Shown here piece after piece: positions 60,500 to 64,000 of a DNA stretch of 64,000 nucleotides; within the stretch, counting starts at the first letter, position 1, and each line of letters opens with the position of its first letter. This DNA is from Phenylobacterium deserti (GTDB lineage: Bacteria; Pseudomonadota; Alphaproteobacteria; Caulobacterales; Caulobacteraceae): contig CAMCXF010000012.1 of NCBI GenBank assembly GCA_945883235.1, positions 19,910 through 83,909 of the forward strand, in the 5' to 3' direction. A model generated the notes under the pieces. It was given only the letters and a program-made list of their open reading frames with translations, was not told where the DNA came from and made no database searches. The position numbers and the translations under genes are program-made.

Positions 60500-62581
60500 A
60501 TGCTCGACCGCCGCCAATTGCTGATCGCCGCCGCCGCAGGTACCGCCCTGCCTGCCGCTATCGCGCGGGCTGCCGGAATCAATGCCTATGTGCGAACCGG
60601 GACGATCAAAGACGTCGAGCACGTGGTGATCCTGATGCAGGAAAACCGCAGTTTCGATCACTATTTCGGCGCGATGAACGGGGTGCGCGGTTTCGCCGAC
60701 CGCTTCCCGATTCCTTTGCCCGATGGCCGTACCGTCTGGACCCAAGCCAATGTGCCGGGTGCCCAGCCCTCGCACATTGCGCCCTTCCCGTTGAATACGA
60801 CCCAGACCTTTGCGCACATGCGGGTCGAGGGCACGCCGCATAGCTGGACCGATGCGCAGGCCGCCTGGGATCAAGGCCGCATGGCCGACTGGCCGGCGGC
60901 GAAACGGCCGCATTCCATGGGCTACTTTCAGCCTGAGGACATTCCATTCCAATATGCGCTGGCCGACGCCTTTACCCTTTGCGACGCCTATCACTGCGCG
61001 ATGCAGGTCGGCACCAACTCCAACCGCCTGTTTCTGTTCACCGGCACCAACGATCCGGCGGGGCTTGATGGCGGCCCGTCGCTCAGTAACTCTCACGACA
61101 GCCTGCCGCAAAAGGGCGGGCCGAAAACCGCCTACACGTGGAAGACCTATCCGGAACGACTGCAGGCCGCGGGCATCACCTGGCGGGTCTATCAGGACAT
61201 GGCCGACAACTTCAGCGACAACCCGCTGGAGGGCTTCGCCAGCTTCCGCGCCGCCTACGACAAGGTTCCGGGCTCTGACCCCGCGCTGGCCGCGCACGGG
61301 CTGTCGACCTACCGGCTGGACCGCCTGAGGGCCGATGTCGAGGCGGGCGTGCTGCCTCGGGTGTCGTACATCGTGGCGGGCGCGAAGGATTCCGAGCATC
61401 CCGACCCTTCCAGCCCGGCCCAGGGGTCGGACTACACCGCCCGCGTACTGGACGCCCTGACCGCCAATCCGGAGGTCTGGGCCCGGACGGTGCTGCTGGT
61501 GATGTTCGACGAGAACGACGGCTTCTTCGACCACATGCCGCCGCCCGCGCCGCCATCGCGTGATGCAGGCGGCGAGCTACTGGGTGCCTCGAGCATCGAT
61601 CTGACGGGCGAGCATCACCTGACACCAAACCCGGTCGAGCCCATCGATGTCCCGACGTATCGGGGACGGCCCTATGGGCTGGGGCCGCGCGTGCCGATGT
61701 ATGTGATTTCGCCCTGGAGCCGGGGTGGCTGGGTCAATTCCCAGGTGTTTGACCACACCTCGGTGATCCGGTTTCTCGAGACCCGATTCGGGGTGGCGGC
61801 CCCGGAGATTTCGCCTTGGCGGCGCGCGGTCTGCGGCGACCTGACCTCGTGCTTTGATTTCCTGACGCCGAACCGCGAGCGGCTTCCGCCGAAGCTGCCG
61901 GCGACCCAGGCACTGGCGGATCGCGCCGGCGCGCTGAAGACCACGCGGCCACCGACGCCTGTGACCTTGGCTGCGCCGGTGCAGGCGGCCGGCGTGCGCC
62001 TGTCGCGCGCCCTGCCTTATGAGCTCGATGCCTCGATGTCGGTGGCGGACGGTACCGCGCGCATCGATTTCGCCAATGCTGGCGTCGCAGCCGCCGTGGT
62101 CCATGTCTATGACCTGAACGATCTGGCGCCGCCGCCGCAGCGTTACACCCTCAGCGCCGACGACACGCACTCGGCATCCTGGCCGCTGGCGTCGGGCGGC
62201 TATGACCTCTGGATTCTGGGACCGAACGGTTTCCATCGACAGTTCCGCAGCGCTGCTGATCCCGGCCTCGTCGTCACGAACGCGTTCGACCGCAAGGCCT
62301 TGAAGCTGACGATCACCCTGCGCAACACCGGGCCAGCGCCGCTGTCGGTCAGGACCACGGCCAATGCCTATGGGCACAAGTCCTGGTCCGTCACGGTGGC
62401 CCCTGGTGCGACGGCTTCAAATACCTGGGCGCTGGCGGGGACCAAAGGCTGGCACGACCTGTCGCTGACCCTCGCCGACCATCCGGCCTGGCTGCGACGC
62501 CTTGCAGGACGGCTGGAATCCGGTCGCGACACCGTCACCGATCCGGCGATGTTCGGCCCGGCCCTCATGACCCGCGCCTGA
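60500..62581 (+). CDS. phosphocholine-specific phospholipase C
   Basis: 693 residues, the usual length for the PLC/acid-phosphatase-superfamily phospholipases (PlcC/PlcH-like). Tat signal MLDRRQLLIAAAAGTALPAA, then VVILMQENRSFDHYFG (catalytic Thr/Asn region), MQVGTNSNRLFLFTGTNDP and FDENDGFFDHMPPP. C-terminal duplicated beta domains (about 480-690) typical of the family. It would hydrolyse phosphatidylcholine or sphingomyelin head groups for phosphate or choline, often in phosphate limitation. Not coupled to neighbours: 67 bases before and after. No Pho box was recognised. Confidence 0.92.
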   Translation: MLDRRQLLIAAAAGTALPAAIARAAGINAYVRTGTIKDVEHVVILMQENRSFDHYFGAMNGVRGFADRFPIPLPDGRTVWTQANVPGAQPSHIAPFPLNTTQTFAHMRVEGTPHSWTDAQAAWDQGRMADWPAAKRPHSMGYFQPEDIPFQYALADAFTLCDAYHCAMQVGTNSNRLFLFTGTNDPAGLDGGPSLSNSHDSLPQKGGPKTAYTWKTYPERLQAAGITWRVYQDMADNFSDNPLEGFASFRAAYDKVPGSDPALAAHGLSTYRLDRLRADVEAGVLPRVSYIVAGAKDSEHPDPSSPAQGSDYTARVLDALTANPEVWARTVLLVMFDENDGFFDHMPPPAPPSRDAGGELLGASSIDLTGEHHLTPNPVEPIDVPTYRGRPYGLGPRVPMYVISPWSRGGWVNSQVFDHTSVIRFLETRFGVAAPEISPWRRAVCGDLTSCFDFLTPNRERLPPKLPATQALADRAGALKTTRPPTPVTLAAPVQAAGVRLSRALPYELDASMSVADGTARIDFANAGVAAAVVHVYDLNDLAPPPQRYTLSADDTHSASWPLASGGYDLWILGPNGFHRQFRSAADPGLVVTNAFDRKALKLTITLRNTGPAPLSVRTTANAYGHKSWSVTVAPGATASNTWALAGTKGWHDLSLTLADHPAWLRRLAGRLESGRDTVTDPAMFGPALMTRA

Positions 62582-62648
62582 GCCCGCAACACCGCGTCAC
62601 CAAGCGTGTTTTGGCACCGGACGCCGACGCAGGGCATAAGCCTCTCCA

Positions 62649-63809
62649 ATGATTCCGTTCATCGATCTGCAGGCCCAACGTGCGCGCCTCGGCCAGCCGC
62701 TCGAGGACGCGATCCTCAAGGTGGTGCGGTCAGGGGCCTACGTCATGGGTCCGGAAATCACGCAGCTGGAGGCCGAGCTGTGCGCATTCGGCCAGGCGGT
62801 GCACGCCCTGACCTGTGGCTCCGGCACAGAGGCGTTGATCCTGCCGTTGATGGCCTGGGGAATCGGACCCGGCGACGCCGTGTTCTGCCCGTCCTTTACC
62901 TTTGCCGCCACCGCCGAGGTGATGCCGCTGGTGGGCGCCAGTCCGGTGTTCGTGGACGTGCTGCTGGATACCTACAATCTGGACCCCGCGAAACTGGAGG
63001 CGGCGATCCTGGCCATCAAGGCTGAGGGCAAGCTGAACCCCCGCGCGATCATCGCCGTCGACCTGTTCGGACAGCCGGCCGACTATCCCGCGCTCTCCGC
63101 CATCGCCCGCCGACACGGCCTGAAGCTGATCGCCGACAGCGCCCAGGGGTTCGGCTGTACTCTGGACGGCCATCACCCGCTGCACTGGGCCGATGTGACC
63201 ACCACTTCGTTTTTCCCCGCCAAGCCGTTGGGCTGTTACGGCGATGGCGGCGCCGTGCTATGCAACGACGCGCGGCTGCACGATCTGATGGTATCGCTGC
63301 GGGTGCACGGTCAGGCCGTGAAGTCGGACCTGGAGGGCCGCACCTTCGACCACGATCCCAAATATATGAACATGCGGGTCGGCATGAACGCCCGGATGGA
63401 CACCATTCAGGCAGCCGTCCTGTTGCAGAAACTGGCTATTTTCCTTGACGAGATCGCGGCGCGGAACCGGGTGGCGGCGCGCTATGCCGAGGGCCTCGGC
63501 GACGTGGTCCGGACGCCGCCGGTCATCGCGGACGGTGTCTCGGTCTGGGCGCAGTACACCATCGAGACCGGCGACCGGGACGGGCTGGCCGCCCATCTGC
63601 GCAGCCAGGATATCCCGACCGCCGTCTACTATCCGCTGCCCCTGCATCGACAGGCGCCCTACGCCCACTATCCCCAGCCCGGCGGCCTGCCGGTCACGGA
63701 GTCGGCAGCGGCCAGGGTCATCAGCCTGCCGATGCACGCCTATCTTGAGCCCGACGTCCAGGACCGGATCATCGCGGCGATTCGCAATTTTGTGAAACGC
63801 AACAGCTGA
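62649..63809 (+). CDS. DegT/DnrJ/EryC1/StrS family aminotransferase
   Basis: 386 residues. PLP-binding Lys192 in TTSFFPAKPLGCYGDGGAV. Opens IPFIDLQAQRARLG, contains PSFTFAATAEVMPLVGA and the typical DSAQGFG. This family transfers an amino group to keto sugars in LPS, capsule or secondary-metabolite synthesis (for example UDP-4-amino sugars). No glycosyltransferases or nucleotidyltransferases are present before the window edge, so its pathway must continue elsewhere or be scattered. A separate transcript from the phospholipase gene. Confidence 0.92.
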   Translation: MIPFIDLQAQRARLGQPLEDAILKVVRSGAYVMGPEITQLEAELCAFGQAVHALTCGSGTEALILPLMAWGIGPGDAVFCPSFTFAATAEVMPLVGASPVFVDVLLDTYNLDPAKLEAAILAIKAEGKLNPRAIIAVDLFGQPADYPALSAIARRHGLKLIADSAQGFGCTLDGHHPLHWADVTTTSFFPAKPLGCYGDGGAVLCNDARLHDLMVSLRVHGQAVKSDLEGRTFDHDPKYMNMRVGMNARMDTIQAAVLLQKLAIFLDEIAARNRVAARYAEGLGDVVRTPPVIADGVSVWAQYTIETGDRDGLAAHLRSQDIPTAVYYPLPLHRQAPYAHYPQPGGLPVTESAAARVISLPMHAYLEPDVQDRIIAAIRNFVKRNS

Positions 63810-63854
63810 CCGTCAGGCGCAACGCCGGTTCGCAAGGGTGTCACACCTTACCGC

Positions 63855-64000
63855 TAGAGCGTGACCGCATCTGACGGATTCGGGATTCACGAGGTTTGCG
63901 GATCGTGATTCAAGGTGGAGGCTGGGCCGGAGGCCAGTCTGCATGACTCGACCCTTTTCGCTGGACCTTCGGGAGCGTGTTGCGCGGTTTGTGGTGTCGG
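63855..64000 (+). mobile_element. IS630-type insertion sequence, left end (cut by window edge)
   Basis: A TA dinucleotide at 63855-63856 followed by GAGCGTGACCGCATCTGACG marks a likely left inverted repeat; IS630 elements insert at TA. The transposase reading frame starts at 63943. The right end lies outside the window, so the boundary and target duplication cannot be confirmed. Confidence 0.5.
63943..64000 (+). CDS. IS630-family transposase, N-terminal fragment
   Basis: The visible 19 codons read MTRPFSLDLRERVARFVVS, the characteristic helix-turn-helix start of IS630-family transposases (RPFSLDLRERV). It is cut by the window edge. Its presence next to a housekeeping aminotransferase shows recent transposition activity in this locus. 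Whether the element is complete is unknown. Confidence 0.8.
   Translation, partial: MTRPFSLDLRERVARFVVS

Noticed and set aside
63834..63849. GGTGT-C-ACACC dyad after the DegT gene
   Set aside because: Short stem, 1-base centre, no T-run; could be chance or a weak terminator.
1..64000. CRISPR arrays, tRNA, rRNA or prophage genes
   Set aside because: No regularly spaced repeats, cloverleaf-like segments, rRNA sequences or phage structural genes were recognised on reading the sequence.

Overview
This 64 kb window is GC-rich, tightly packed chromosomal DNA that looks alphaproteobacterial, most likely Caulobacteraceae (Caulobacter, Phenylobacterium or Brevundimonas type). The evidence is TonB-dependent receptors feeding catabolic clusters, an alphaproteobacterial SOS box (GTTC-N7-GTTC), a Zur-like palindrome, hairpin-rich intergenic repeats of the kind I associate with Caulobacterales, and ATGA-type gene overlaps. 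The genus call is inference. I see no rRNA, tRNA, CRISPR array, prophage or plasmid backbone. An IS630-type transposase begins at the right edge.

Layout. 1-4.2 kb: end of a quinohemoprotein alcohol dehydrogenase, a Tat-exported esterase, and a serine hydrolase (beta-lactamase family) broken by an in-frame TGA and a terminal frameshift, facing a 24-residue membrane microprotein. 4.3-6.9 kb (minus): NhaD-type antiporter, SDR, carboxymuconolactone-decarboxylase-like protein. 7.0-12.1 kb (plus): IorAB-type molybdenum hydroxylase, SDR, MFS transporter. 12.1-14.3 kb: metal efflux protein and CobW/G3E GTPase, divergent around a Zur-like palindrome. 14.3-19.5 kb: MetY, a CrtC/AttH-like protein, then cytochrome P450, APH-type kinase and a small protein in one operon. 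19.5-24.3 kb: IclR regulator divergent from a TonB receptor and sulfatase, with a palindrome between. 24.3-27.4 kb: DsbA-fold protein, DUF1810 protein, and a TPR plus tubulin-tyrosine-ligase-like ATP-grasp protein. 27.4-34.2 kb: DUF35 OB-fold protein and thiolase-like protein, then TonB receptor, CehA/McbA-type PHP protein and Gfo/Idh/MocA oxidoreductase. 34.3-35.1 kb: paired hairpin repeats and an SOS-controlled unknown gene.

35.3-41.7 kb: PIG-L deacetylase, AsnC-type regulator, lysine-6-dehydrogenase-like protein, antiquitin-type aldehyde dehydrogenase, then MoxR ATPase and VWA protein. 41.7-51.2 kb (minus): a second IorAB enzyme, a single-chain biotin-dependent acyl-CoA carboxylase and two tandem GPH sugar-type symporters. 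51.2-53.4 kb: LemA and two TPM-domain proteins. 53.5-58.7 kb: methyltransferase, DUF1365, FAD amine-oxidase-like, DUF1295, cyclopropane-synthase-like and DUF2177 genes, a membrane-lipid modification cluster. 58.8-63.8 kb: acyl-CoA synthetase, phosphocholine-type phospholipase C, DegT/DnrJ aminotransferase.

Together the genes describe a versatile oligotroph: outer-membrane import of complex substrates, periplasmic hydrolysis or desulfation, oxidation by PQQ, molybdenum, P450 and SDR enzymes, CoA activation with side-chain processing, plus lysine breakdown and lipid remodelling. The points most worth a second look are the TPR-TTL protein, the SOS-box gene, the Zur-type switch, the hairpin covering the ribosome binding site of the second TonB receptor, the single-chain carboxylase next to IorAB, and the lipid cluster.
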